A stretch of 64,000 nt of DNA from Papilionanthe hookeriana x Papilionanthe teres (taxonomy: Eukaryota > Streptophyta > Magnoliopsida > Asparagales > Orchidaceae), in assembly GCA_022702705.1 (NCBI GenBank), contig CM040430.1:15075310-15139309 (forward strand), in the 5' to 3' direction. The notes below the pieces were generated by a model. It saw only the letters and a program-made list of their open reading frames with translations. It did not search any database and had not been told where the DNA came from. This document shows, one piece after another, positions 12,450 through 25,600 of the stretch (its first letter is position 1; each line of letters starts with the position of its first letter). The translations under genes were made by a program, and so were the position numbers.

Positions 12450-13705
12450 AAAAAATATGTGTGCCTCTAAATTAATGAATATATACTTATAAGTTAAAAC
12501 TATTTAATTTTTAACTTAATGTGTGCCTCTAAAATTATTTAAAAATATATACTTATAAGATTTAAAATTTTAAAGAATTATTATAATTTTTTAGTGGAAA
12601 GCTAAAACTTATTTTGATGTAATTTAAGAGAGTTGGTATTTAGTTTTTCTATATCATAAACTAAATAATACTTTTGAATCACTTAACTCTTAATAATCAA
12701 TTTTATTAAATTTCTTATTATATTTTCTTTATTGTTCTCAAAGTCCTGTTTTATTATTTTTCATTTTTTTTATTTATATTTGTATGTTTTACATACATAC
12801 TACTCGTTTCTTATGTATTTATATAAGTAACACCTAAATTTTATTGTTTACATATATGAGGTTATGTAGCCACGAAAATGTCTATTTCATTTTTTAAATA
12901 TTGAAATAGTGGTATTTTCAATATGATACGAAAGCTTTGGGGTGTATAAAAATACAAAAGAAAGTTTTCGTGTTAGACATGTAAATATATAGGAATCGAG
13001 CGGTTTGTATGAAAATGGCTCTTTATTGTATGTTCTTATAAAAAAAACAGTATTATGCAGTTATGTCATATCGTGTTCGGGTTCTCATGTCAGTGTCCAT
13101 GCATCATAGCTTCTAACTAAAGAGTAGTGCGTTACCGGACACGTATCAGATACATACACGACTCTCTGACACATGTTGGGCACAACATAGTTCAAAATTT
13201 AAATTTTAACAAAATTATCCTAATTTTTATATAAAATATAAATTTATATTCATGTAATATAAGATAATTATTGCTTTTTTTAATATTATAGACCAAATAA
13301 TACATATGGATCCCTTAGTTTTTGAAAATAAATATTATTAACTTTTTTATTATATTCTTTTTGTTGTTCTTGATGTTTTGTTTATTTAATTCTTATCTAT
13401 TTTTTATAATTTATACAAAGAATTTTTGCATACATAACACTTAATTCTTATTTATTTACATATATAATATTTATACTTTAATTTTTATGTACATATATCA
13501 CTTTATTTACGCATGAAAATGTGTACTTAACTTTCAGAAGTTTGGGGGTTAGATATGTAAATATCAAATAATTAGGTGGTATGTGTATAAATGTTTTTTT
13601 AAAATTTTAATGCAAACGGGTATCTATATCCTATATTTTTAATAATTGAAATACCACATGTTCATGTCCTCAATAGATGTGCCCATGCATCATAGAGCAT
13701 ACACT
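12450..13705. repeat. Diverged direct duplication, about 0.65 kb per copy
   Basis: The order of landmarks repeats. In copy 1: AAACTAAATAATAC, TTATATTTTCTTTATTGTTCT, a TACATA-rich segment, CACGAAAATGT, GTTAGACATGTAAATAT, then TGTCCATGCATCATAG (13097-13112). In copy 2: GACCAAATAATAC, TTATATTCTTTTTGTTGTTCT, CGCATGAAAATGTG, GTTAGATATGTAAATAT, then TGCCCATGCATCATAG (about 13680-13695). It is an old tandem duplication or two related elements side by side. Confidence 0.5.
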
Positions 13706-13800
13706 AATTATTGATTGATTTCTATTGAGTTAATTACTTTGTGCAGATTATAAAAAATATAACAATATTGGTTGAAAATTTTGATACTCGTCTATGGTTT

Positions 13801-14074
13801 AGGGTCTGTTTGGGGCTGCGTTACGATGACTGCAATACCGCATATCAATTTTGACTGTTTAGGTAAACTATATTTTGACAGCTTTTTCAAAAAAAAAAAC
13901 TGTCCCTGAAACTTACGTTTATCCACCGCTCATGACTAGATGCAATAGCAACTTTCGAGGTGCGATTTAACTTCTAAAAGAAAAAATTGTAATAGCACAA
14001 CAGCATTTTGAACATCAGATTATTTTTCAGCATCTTCAGAGCAACTTATTATTAAGCTCGCCCTAAATAGACCA
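13801..14074. mobile_element. hAT-like MITE
   Basis: The left end GGGTCTGTTTGGGGCTGCG and the reverse complement of the right end TGGTCTATTTAGGGCGAGC share GTCTRTTTRGGGC. They act as terminal inverted repeats about 270 bp apart, with no coding content. The GTCTGTTTGG end is typical of plant hAT MITEs. A target duplication was not confirmed. Confidence 0.5.
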
Positions 14075-15014
14075 TTTTTTATATTTATTTATTTAAATAA
14101 ATATTTTTCTAATTTAAAAATAAAAAATAAAAAAGTAAGTAAATTTACAGCCCTAAGAACATGCCAAAGGTAAATCATCTGTTTACCAACGACCGTTCCG
14201 AGCGCAAAGGGCTCGTGAGTCGCGAATAGACCAAATATTTTATTTTACACCTCTGAATATTAAAATAAAAAATTTAACACTGTGCTGTCGTTTGATTTAT
14301 TTATTTATTTTTAATATTCGACTTTAATCAAATACTGTCCTTATCATCAAATTTAATTAAGAAATAAATTAAAAACAATATAAAATTAATTCTTAAAATA
14401 ATCTAATTTAGCTCTCAATTATTATATTTCCTTAATATCACTCTTTCGACTTTATAAAATTAGTCCAAAAAAATCCTACTTTTTAAATACGAGCTATATA
14501 TATAAATATATAAATTAATAAATTTGGACATATACAAAAAATGATTTTGGGGGTGGGAGCCACGTCAGGTGATAGGAAAAAACAGCTATTAATGAGGTGG
14601 ACAAATTGGCTTTACATTAATTCCTTTGGAGGCTTTTGTTTGATGGGACAGTAAAGAGTAGGTCACAAAAGACTTTGTTACAGCTGCTTCCCTCCAACAA
14701 GATTGTGATCTTTTGACGATGAAAGATGCTCTCTATATGGCTTTGATTATTTTTATCTTTTAATCAACGCTCACATTCTAATAAGATTTTTTAATTTAGT
14801 GCAGTGAGGTATTCTCAATTTGAATAAAGGCATCAGTATTAAAAGGGGCATTTACATACATGCCGCCCAATTCTAATGTATATAATAAATCTTCAGTTTC
14901 TTTTTTCAAGGTTTTACAAGTAAAATTATTTTCCTATGAAATACATTTTAAATTAAATAGCCAATATGTAACTGCAAGGAAAATCTTTATTGTAATATTT
15001 TAATTTAAGACAAC

Positions 15015-15018
<4 letters not shown>

Positions 15019-15083
<65 letters not shown>
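15019..15083. repeat. (TA)n microsatellite
   Basis: About 32 uninterrupted TA units. Confidence 0.95.
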
Positions 15084-15087
<4 letters not shown>

Positions 15088-15730
15088 TATATTATTTTTC
15101 TGACTATCAGGAACAAAATAAAAAAAATTAAAATTGAATAAAATTTAAACAGGCTGATTATTTAAAAATTGGACCGGTTCACTAGCTCTCCAATTTAACC
15201 CCGGTCCTGACCAATTCAATCCTAGTTTTATGTAGAAATGGTTCTAAATTTTGACCGAACCGGTTAAATAACCAATTTAATTATGTTCTTAAATCCACGA
15301 GGTAAAATGTTTGCCTTCCCCATAATTCTCCAAAACGAACGCAACCCAAGTGATGTCAGAGTTTTTTTATATCGTTTAAGCAATGCAAGATTTTATTTAG
15401 TAATTCTTCATAAATTAATATAGCATGGTGAGCAATAAAAAACAGAGTAAGAGACTACATGGAACCATTAATGAGGATGGAATGAGGTTATGTCTTTAGT
15501 TTATATTCTCTCTTTGCATATTCTTTATATTTCTTAAAGAAATACAATTTAATTCGATTTGCATGTCAGAAGCAGATGCATCAACTGGTGTGTTTGTAAT
15601 TTCTCAACAATTCAGCAGAATTTTTTTTTCTTTTTCCCAGAATAATTTCAGACATGGATCAAAGAAATTGGAACACTAAAATGTGCATAACTTATATCTA
15701 ATTTTTAACTACATATAACATAAAAATAAA

Positions 15731-15970
15731 AGGAACATTTACATACATACCATTCAATTCCAGTCTTTTCTATAAAACACCTAAACTTCAGTTTTTGCAT
15801 ATATGCCGCCTTTAATATGCATAAAATGGTGCATTTCACTTTTTAAAAGTCAAAATAGCGAATATTTTGTATGCAAGTGAGAGTTTTGAGTGGTATAAAT
15901 ATAAAAAAAAGTAAATGTCAGGGGTTAGATATGTAATTACAAAAGAATTGGGTGGTATGTATGTAAATAC
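15731..15970. mobile_element. MITE with about 25-bp terminal inverted repeats
   Basis: The left end CATTTACATACATACCATTC and the right end GGTGGTATGTATGTAAATAC are inverted repeats 240 bp apart. The interior has AACTTCAGTTTTTGCATATA and GGGGTTAGATATGTAA. Related sequence occurs at 12840-13010, 13480-13600 and 21760-21966, so it is a local family. Confidence 0.6.
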
Positions 15971-16410
15971 TACTACAACAACAACTTTATCTCAGTGGAA
16001 TTTTTTTTTTCTCCATTGTGTCATATTGGGCGGTTATGTATGTAAATGCCCCAAAATGACATTAAAAAAGATACTAATTTGATATGCGGAGAAAGCAAAT
16101 TTCATGAACAAAACACCCAAAATGATTAAAATAATGCTCTCATCTCATTATTGATCAGTTGTAACACATTGTGCAGCCTCAATGGAGAAATAAGAGCAAC
16201 AAAAAATGAGCCGAACAATGCAGCATTCACAATGTACAATTAATCAACTGATCGGAGGAAAAATACAAAGAAGGGTTGAGAGACAAAGATATGTGGAGAA
16301 GAAGATAATACCTTTCATCTTTTTCTCTTTGTATATATGAGCAATATGCAACTTCTTAGAAGGCCTTCAAGCTCTCCCATGATTTGAGAACAAATAGGCA
16401 TGAGAGAGGC

Positions 16411-16668
16411 TCATGAAGACCATTGGTCTGGTACAGTGAGGAAATAGTTGGACATGGCTTTTCTGAACCTTTTCTTGTACTGCGATGGAGATACAACAGT
16501 CGGAGAGGCATTCTTGGAGCTGCCGCCGAGGATTCCTGCAGCCTTAACCCATGTTTCCAGCTGCTTGTCCCAAGTATATTGCCTCATGTAATCTATGATT
16601 CCTATAACCAGTTCTTTTTTCTTCTCATCAACACCCACCAGCAATGAGTAATCCATGACATCAATGGA
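16411..16668 (-). CDS. FAB1: FAB1 exon 11: kinase C-lobe and stop, 12.9 kb from exon 10
   Basis: This exon encodes 85 residues starting SIDVMDYSLLVGVD. They include IGIIDYMRQYTW (metal-binding IID) and the activation segment through SPTVVSPSQYKKRFRKAM, and end VPDQWSS. These are needed for catalysis and lipid choice, so the gene works only if intron 10 is spliced out or another C-terminal exon exists. None was seen nearer to exon 10. Confidence 0.9.
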   Translation of the reverse strand, partial: SIDVMDYSLLVGVDEKKKELVIGIIDYMRQYTWDKQLETWVKAAGILGGSSKNASPTVVSPSQYKKRFRKAMSNYFLTVPDQWSS

Positions 16669-19600
16669 CTGTAAAGGATGCCAGAATAAATAAATAAATA
16701 AATAATCACACTATAAAAGAGAAGTCAAACTGCTTTCATCAAGACCTTAAATCTGGTAATGGCAGTGGCAGAAACTTCATGAAATAGGCATTGGCTGATG
16801 ATAAATAAAGCATGTGCAGCAGACAGCCCTCATATATGGTACAAGATGCATATAAACTAAAGTTCAACGGCATACATTCCACAGATAAAGTTAGCAATAA
16901 TATATATTTTAAATTATGATTTATTTAGTTTGTTACTATAGATAGGGTTGCTTATATTGCGAACTAAAAATATAAAACACCTCTCAGGAGTTGTAGCTTA
17001 TCTCAAGTCATTGAATGTCTCATTATGTTATTGCATTGTCGTTTAGGTCATCCTAGTTTTCAATATTTAAAATAATTGTATCCGTTGATGTTTGCTATTA
17101 AGAGCCCTTCTAATTTCAATTGTGAGATATGCCAATTAGTGAAACATCATCGAGTTCATTACCCATCCCACACTTACACTCCTTCCGCTCATTTCTCCCA
17201 CAATTACAGTGACCTATGGGGACTTTCTCGCACTCCCATCTATACCAATAAAAAGTAGTTCCTGACTTTAATCGACCACACTCGGATGACGTGGGTCTAC
17301 ATTTTAAAAGATAAATCGGAAGTGCTTGTCACCATTCAAAACTTCTACATCTTCGTTTTAACTCAATTCAAAACTGTTATCAAGATCTTTCAGACCGACA
17401 ATGATTGTGAAATTTTCAACTCTATTTTACGTGAATTCATGGTGAGTCCATCTTAGCTCATGTACGGACACTCAAATAAATGAGATAGCCAAGAGAAAAA
17501 AATCGTCATCTTCTCAATGTTGATCCCCCAATTATGTTTCAATCCAAAGTCCCGCAATATTTTTAGAACGATGACATTCTTAATGCCACATATCTCATAA
17601 ATAGAGTCCGCTCTAAAATTCAGAAGTTCCAAACTACTTAGTCGTCCTGATGTCATGCTTTCTTGCCAATCAAATTTTCACTGCATTAAACCCCAAGATT
17701 TTTGGGTGCACTGTCTTTGTTCGGAACACTGCCCCCCAATCAGAGTAAATATGATCCCAGATCCATGAAATGTATTTTCATTGGGTTACTCCATCACTCG
17801 AAAGGAGTATCAGAGCATTGATCATACCACTAAAAAAGCTTATGTGAGTGTTGATTTCTCATTCTTTGAAAGTATTCCCTATTTTCCTAGCTTGGCCCCA
17901 AGTAAGGGTGAGCTTGGATTCTTAGCACCATCCCTTATCCTACCCCTATGGTTGTTCCTCCCATTACTCCCGCTACTGAAGATTTCCCTGTCCTAGCAAG
18001 CGCACCATCCGATGAGTGCAACACCCCATCCTACTATCCATTCTACACTTGGCGCACCTGTTCCAATGCTCCTATACTCTGGAAACCGGTATCTCCTTAC
18101 AAGACCTTGACTTCACTTCGGGCGACATCCTTAGCGCGACCCCTCTTCGAAATGAAGAGGTGAGTTCTCCAAGAAATGTATGTAATCAGACATGCTCCCT
18201 CTATTCTATGGCAAAATATGTCTCTTTTTGCAGTTTATCACTAACCTATAGTGCATTTGCCACTACACTGACGGACCATCAGATCCTGGCTACTATTGAG
18301 TTTACTCTTGCTGATCCAACCTGGAAAGCGGAAGTAATAGGGGAAATGAATGCTCTTCACCGGAACCATATATAGGGCGTGGTTGATCATCCTTAAGGAA
18401 AGAAAACTGTGTTGTCGATGGATTTCTAGCACTAAGTTCAATTTTGATAAATCCTTTGAACGCAACAAGGCATGATTTGTTGCCAAAGGGTACTCACAAC
18501 CTACGAAGTTGACTATGAGGAGACACTTGATCCAATGGCTAAGTTAAGCACTATTCGGGTCCTATTGTCCTTTGCAGTAAATCTAAATTGGCCTTTATTT
18601 CAGCTAAGTGTCAAGAATGTGTTCTTTAATGAAGAGGTTATAGAAGACGTATACATGTCTCTTCCTCCGGGCTTTGAACTGAGCAGGCTGCGAAAGTCTC
18701 TCTATGGTCCAAACTAATCCCCAAAAGTTTGGTTCGGCAAGTACACAAAGGTGGGCGCGGTACTCGGGCTCAATCAGATCAATCTTCATCCAGTGTTCAT
18801 CCAATTTCAAGTAGTTATTATTATTGTCTATGTTGATAATATTGTTCTTACAGGTAATCATCTCCTAGTTCTGAATTCCTTGAAAGCAGAAGTGGCTAGA
18901 TCATCTCGAGGCATTTGCCTATCAAGACCCAAATATATGATTGATCTCTTAAAAGAGAACAACCTTCTTCTATGTAAACCAATGGTTGTCCCTATAGATC
19001 CCAATGAAAAATTATCTAAAATTCTCAATGTTGTGCTTATCAAATAGACTCACTACCAACGCCTTCTGAGGAAACTAATCTACCTCACCCATACTCAGCT
19101 CGACATTTGCCACGTAGTTGGTATAGTGAGTCAATTCATGCATGACGCTTGGGAGCATCATCTCTAAGCTATCTATCGGATTCTCCACTATGTAAAAGGT
19201 ACTTAAGGCTCAGGTTTTATTTTCTCTCGTCACAACTCTCAGTCTATAACTATTTATGGGTCGGGTCGGTTCATGACCGACATTCTGCCTTGAAGTATTG
19301 CTCATTTGTATGAGGAAATCTAATCACATAGAAAAGGAAAAAAATAGTGTGTGGTTGTTCGGAGCAGTGCTGAAGCTGAATTTCGATTGATGACCTTGAA
19401 AATCTGTGAAGCCCTCTGGTTATGCATTATGCTCCATGAACTTTGTCTGTCAACCTTCGTCCTGTTGCAGCTATTCTGTGATAATAAAGCTGCCATCAAC
19501 ATTGCTCACAATATAGTCCAACAAGATCGTACCAAACATGTGATGATTGACAGACACTTAATCAAGAAAAAGATTGTGTCTGGGGAAATTTGTGTGTTTT

Positions 19601-22600
19601 TTTACCTTCTAGTGGTCAACTAGCGAATAACCGAATACTTTTTTTACCTTCTAGTTGATCCTGATTCGGCATTAGAAGTATATTGATTGTTCCCCAATAA
19701 TCAAATACTATTTTCTGTAAATACTGCATATTTGATTCCATCCATAAATCCATTTTCTTCCCTATGAGTTCCAGTATTGATAAGAATTCTAGTTCTTACT
19801 TTTCATATGTTATGGTATGAATATACCATACCAATTCGCTATGTATGGATGATGAGATTCCATTGATACAGAGTCAATTCCAATAGACTTATTGAATCTT
19901 CCCATTGGCGTGCATCCAGCAGGAATTGAACCTACGAATTTGCCAATTATGAGTTGGGCGCTTTAACCATTCGGCCATGGATGCTTAACGGGGATCATCG
20001 TACATCGTGAATAACCAAATTCCAATTGAAATGAAATCTTTAGGAGGAATCAATGAATCGACATCAATTCAAATCCTGGATATTCGAATTGAGAGAGATA
20101 TTGAGAGAGATCGAGAATTCTCACTATTTCTTAGATTCATGGATCAAATTCGATTCGGTGGGATCTTTCACTCACATTTTTGTCCACCAAGAACGTTTTA
20201 TGAAACTCTTTGACCCCGAATTTGGAGTATCCTACTTTCACGTGATTCACAGGGTGCAACAAGCAATCAATATTTCACGATCAAAGGTTTAGTACTGCTT
20301 GTAGTAGTGGTCCTTCTATCTCGTATTAACAATCGAAAGTTGGTCGAAAGAAAAAATCTCTATTTGACGGGGCTTCTTCCTATAACTATGAATTCCATTG
20401 GACCCAGAAAGGAGACATTGGAAGAATCTTTTTGGTCTTCTAATAGAAATATGTTGATTGTTTCGCTCCTGTATCTTCTAAAAGGGAAGAAGATTTCTGA
20501 GAGTTGTTTCATGGATCCGCAAGAGAGTACTTGGGGTCAAAAAGTCAAAATAAGTGATTCGTTTTTAGCCCTTATTAAAAGAAAACTGATTTTTGGACCT
20601 CTTTCACGCTCATGTCACGTCGAGGTACTGCAGAAGAAAAAACTGCAAAATCCGATCCAATTTATCATAATCGATTAGTTAACATGTTGGTTAACCGTAT
20701 TATGAAACATGGAAAAAAATCATTGGCTTATCAAATTATCTTATCGAGCCGTGAAAAAGATTCAACAAAAGACAGAAACAAATCCACTATCTATTTTACG
20801 TCAAGCAATACGTGGAGTAACTCCCGACATAGCAGTAAAAGCAAGACGTGTAGATGGATTGACTCATCAAGTTCCTATTGAAATAGGATCTACACAAGGA
20901 AAAGCGCTATCCTCAACAAGAATCTTCCTCAACCCTTGTTCGTTGACTTCATATCCAAGTTGAACATGATTGACATCTATGATTCAAATTGAGAGGGGGT
21001 GGTAGATTTATAACGACAATCAATTCCCTAGCCATTATCTTTGATTATTTCTTGCCTATTAGCTTTAAATTCCCTCATTATGTATTTTATTTTTTTGTTC
21101 TATTATATTTTATTCATTTCCTTTGTTCTACCTATTGTAATTGGGTTTAAATACCTCTTTTTTTATTAATAAAATTGCGTTCCTATATTTCAAATCTCAA
21201 CAATAGATATCACTTCATCTTTAATACTATTGGCTAATAATTTTTATAAAAACTAACTCAAATTTTACTTCAGATATTAAATATTATACTAATAATTTTG
21301 GGCCTTTCTTCATTTAAACGTTTTTTTTTTCAATTTCCATTGCTCAAACGTATATTAAATTTAGCAAAAGTCTCATAGATTAGAATCACATGCATGACAG
21401 ATATGCTAAAGTAACTATTTAAATATCATTTGTAAGCAAATCCATTAAGATAAAGTTAATCTTAACCATTAATGAAATTCTCTTATGATTGGGAATTCTT
21501 TAATCACTCAACAAATACTTATATTAATCAATGCTTCAACATGTATATCTTTAATAATTTCAAATACTTCTGGCACTGAAGAAGAATAAGTAGTTAAGGC
21601 AAATTATTTGTACAATGTATTTATAAAACTACATGCAAATATAGCATAACTCAAGAAGGTGATAATACAAATTTAAAATGATGCATTGGGGACACTGTTT
21701 TAATATAACAAACAATAAGCAATCTTAGGTTTGTAAATAAAAACCTTGGGAGTTACAAAAGCATATACATAGATATCACCCAATTATTATGTACTTCGAT
21801 ACTGAACACGTCAGAACTTTGCTTTTTACATTTATACCACCCAAATCTTTTATATCACATCAAAAATAACATTACTTTGTAAGGTGGCATACACATAAAA
21901 ATTGAAGTGTAGGTGCTGGATATGTAAATACATAAGAATTGAGTGGTAAGACTGTAAATATTTCTGAAAAGAATAAAACCCCACCAAAATTGAGTTGCAG
22001 GTAGGCCAAATCAGTAATCACACACATAATGTACTGGCCTAAAATTTTGATACTCAGAAATTTATCTTTAAGCCAAGCGAGACCAGCAAGATCTAGAAAG
22101 TCTAACCGAAATTATATTGGCAAAATTGCTTTATGTGTGATGTCAACAAACATATTAGAGCTGACCAGACTTGAGACTTGTGTCCTGTGTCTGACTAGAT
22201 AAAAATCCTCCTAGCATGGAGAAATCATGGTTGAGAAGTTTGACATCATATTAAAATGAGAAATTATGGATCAATATGAAATTCGAGTTGTGAAACTATC
22301 TATGTTACGATAACGCCTATGTCTACGTGGAATAATATATTAGATTGTGACAGGTAAGGGCACCGTATTGTGTAACCAAATCCTAAAGGTTGAAGGACTG
22401 TTCCAACAGTTGGCAAATGTCATGCGATCCCAATCCTTGTGCCTCAAGAAATTATAAATAAGGTAGTAAGACTAAAAAGGAGTACGGTTCTTCGTGATAT
22501 TGATGAGATCAAGAACTTTTATAGAGACATGATTGTGCTTTTGAGGAGGAAGACGTGATTGTGCTGTTGAAGTGGAGTACATGAGGAGACTGACCAGTTA

Positions 22601-25600
22601 GAAAAATCAACTTGTTGAAATAATCAAGCAAGCTTTCTTCTCCGGTTTTTCATGGCGGAAACAGAAGTGGGAAGCCTTACTATTAGATGTATGGTTGCGT
22701 GGGGACTTTGATGTGTTGACAACGAATGACACTAAATTTGTGCACTGACCAACTCTTTATGATTGCGTGCCACGATGGCTGTTCACTTTTTTATTTGATT
22801 ATGTTATGTAGCCGACCCCACTTAGTGGGATTAAGGTTTTGTTGTTGTTGTTGTTGTTGTATGTTATTACCAGCCATACATTGATTATGCCAAGGAAATA
22901 GTTTATGGCCCACTTTTAATGCGTTCAGTGTTTTCCCACTAAGTTATTCCACATTTATTATATCTTCAGAAATCGTGTCAGCACGAAACCAGATAGAGGA
23001 TGATAACTGAAAGGTAGAAGGAGATCACAGAGTCGTGTAGGTGATTAAGGCTAGCGCATGTCAAGCCTTAAAGATTCAAGTGCATATAAATGAGACTTTA
23101 TCTTTCATAAATTTTTTATGTGATTCTTTGATGTATGAACTTTATGTAGCCATGGGCCAAGATGTAATAGAAGGCATCTATTTTTATTTTTTTTGTTTAT
23201 TTTCCCAAGTACATTAAACCACTTTTTGCTTTGTGTGTGAGTGATGCATTTGAACCTACTGAGTGCCCTTCTTTTTGGTCAATCAAATTGAGTAAAGCAG
23301 TTCATTAGCCAACTAGATTTTGTTAGGTGGGTATGATAGGACAGAGTCAATTGACTTTGACTCCCCTAAGGGGTCCAGCCAAGTCGCTTCCACTAACCCA
23401 CGAATCAAAATTCACGAGTCCTCCCATGCCAAGAGTTGGGTCTTATAGTAAAGGTATAAGAGCAAAATAACATATATTTAAAGAAAATATAAGTTGGGAG
23501 AATGTGAACAGTTCTCAGAAGGCTGCTCGTCAAACACTAATACAAATACCTTAAGGTTGATATGAACCCATATGGCTATTCTTATAGACGGCACACAGGA
23601 GATGCATCGGTTCCACCATTGAAACATGCAATGATGCAGGCTGATTTTAATAAGCAACTGATGAGATGATAGAGTGTTAATGCTTAAGAACTAAGAAATA
23701 GGTTAAAGACCTAGTAAAATCTTAGGTATGAATTATTTCTTACATATTTTATTCCCTAATTTTAGAACGTCCCCTCTTATTTATCTATTATTACATATAC
23801 ATTAATTTGCTTATTAGAGTTTCAATTTTTTGCTTTTGAATTTCCTATTGTTGACGTTTTTTTTCCTTGCTAGAGTTGTATCTGAAGACAGGTGATGCTC
23901 TAGCTGTATCCTACCTCACAAGGGTAGTTATCTCTTTGATTCCTCCTCCCGTCCCATCACACCGAATCGCCGCTACTCCCGCTTCCTTATCTTTTGCTGC
24001 AACCCTCTCCTCATTTCTTCTACTGGTTGTCGCTCCACCAATTTGTCTACTTGCTTTCTTTTGCAATGTTGTGCAGCTGCAGCCCCAACATTAGTCTTGA
24101 AGGTGGAGAGATAGAAGAAACAGAGCAAACAACAACCTCATTCGAAATCACCTACAACTGCATCTATAGCTACAAACAAGGGTACCTCTAGAAGAGTTGG
24201 GAAGAACAAATAGGGAAGTGATAAAACATACATGAGTGGAAAAATTTGAAAAAGAAAGGTTAAAGCTTGCTGCCATCACATTGTAAAAGAGCGTCTTTTT
24301 GTGGTGGAAAAATTTACAGGAGGGAAAGAGAGAGGGTAGTGACAAAATTACAAAGTGGAAGAAGATGAAAAAGGAAATGCAGAGAAAATACACACCTCCT
24401 TGTTACCGCCACGATATATTTTTGAGACTTCATCTAAAACAGAGAGACATATCAGTGGAAAAGTTCACAACACAGTTTGACTAGTTGCGGATGAAGTGTA
24501 AATTGGTCGAGCCAGAGGAACATACCATAGCCCATTATCTTGGGGTGGGGAAGGCTATTAGTAATTTTGTGCACATGCAGCCCCAACTTTAGTCCTAAAG
24601 GTGGAGAGATAGTAGAAACAGAGCAAAGCAGCCTCATTCAAGAAATCACCTACAGCTAAATCTACAACTACAAACTAGGGTACCTCTGGAGGAGTTGGGA
24701 AGACCAAATAAGGAAGTGATAAAACATATCTGAGTGGAAAAAAGTGAGAAAGGTAGCTATTAGTAATGTTGTGCAGCTACAGCCCCAACTTTAGCCTTGA
24801 AGGTGGAGAGATAGTAGAAACAGAGTAAAGAACAACCTCATTCAAGAAATCACCTACAGCTGCATCTACAGCTATAAACAAGGGTACCTCTGGAGGAGTT
24901 GGGAAGACTAAATAGGGAAGTGATAAAAGATATCTGAGTGAAAAAAACTGAAAAAGGCTAGCTCACCCAGTACAATGCCTGCTATGAGATGCTTAAGATG
25001 CCACAGCTACGAACACATAGCCTCTAGCTGTTCCACGAGTCGAGCTGTTCCATTCATAAAGCAGGTCATCTTTGAGAAAGTGGAGAAATAGGAAACAAAG
25101 GAGAAACTTCAGCTCTAGAGAAACGAGGGAGATATGCTAGTTATACGATGATTCCTACAGACGGAGTCGAAGAAGGATCATTCATGGCTGAGGCACAACA
25201 TTTTTGCACCAAGTGTACAATGAAGGAAGAAGTTTGTGGTCTGGTTGTCGACAATGGAAGCTGTGAGAATGTAGTATCCACGTAGATAGAATCTTGGTTG
25301 GCCACACAGAAGCATCCCCAATCCTACTCCCTTACCAGGCTGAAATAAAAAGAAATGAGATGCATGTGGATCAACAATGCTTTGTTGAAATTTTGATTGG
25401 GGATCAGTTACAAGAGCAAGTGTGATATGATGTGGTCCCTATGGACGCTGTCATATTCTATTTAGAAGGCATGACAGTTCGAACGCAAGACCAAACATGA
25501 AGCCTTCAAGAATACTTATTCCTTTAAAAAGGATGGGAGATGCATCGTGATTTTACTATTCAAGGGCATGGGAGGAGTAGACGTCCAAGAGGAGGCGACG

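Larger units (their letters stand above)
14845..16052. mobile_element. Terminal-inverted-repeat element of 1.2 kb with a nested MITE and a TA array
   Basis: The left end GGGGCATTTACATACATGCC (14845 on) and the right end GGTTATGTATGTAAATGCCC (to 16051/16052) are near-perfect inverted repeats of about 28 bp. The interior holds the TA microsatellite (15019-15083) and a smaller MITE (15731-15970). There is no transposase. Flanks are A-rich, so the target duplication is ambiguous. Alternatively these could be the outer ends of two separate, partly deleted MITEs. Confidence 0.5.
19640..20908. other. Nuclear plastid DNA insertion (NUPT), composite
   Basis: About 1.27 kb of plastid inverted-repeat sequence sits inside the copia pol end. 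The part 19640-20530 keeps the plastid order rpl23 5' end (-), trnI-CAU (-), ycf2 5' end (+). The part 20531-20908 holds the rps12 3' tail, spacer and rps7 5' part, all (+). In the usual plastid map ycf2 and rps7 are on opposite strands and some 10 kb apart, so two fragments were joined in altered orientation. The joint shares a short AGTA..GGGG microhomology. Confidence 0.9.
17015..21202 (+). mobile_element. Degenerate Ty1/copia element with 3' LTR, 5' truncated, interrupted by plastid DNA
   Basis: Plus-strand remains run in copia order. First comes the GAG-pre-integrase HCRLGHPSFQYL and integrase zinc-binding CEICQLVKHHR (17030-17160). RT follows (DPTWKAEVIGEMNAL at 18315-18360, then FQLSVKNVFFN, VDNIVLTGN at 18830, where YVDD is usual). 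Next is RNase H (SSAEAEFRLM at 19360) and the pol end PSSGQLAN (to about 19630). After 1.27 kb of plastid sequence the pol tail resumes at about 20900 (FVDFISKLNMIDIYDSN), then a GAGAGGGGG polypurine tract and an LTR. No 5' LTR was found. Frames are broken throughout. Confidence 0.85.

Noticed and set aside
20612..20908. Functional nuclear rps7 gene
   Set aside because: It is frameshifted, truncated, has no transit peptide, and lies in a chain of plastid sequences inside a retroelement.
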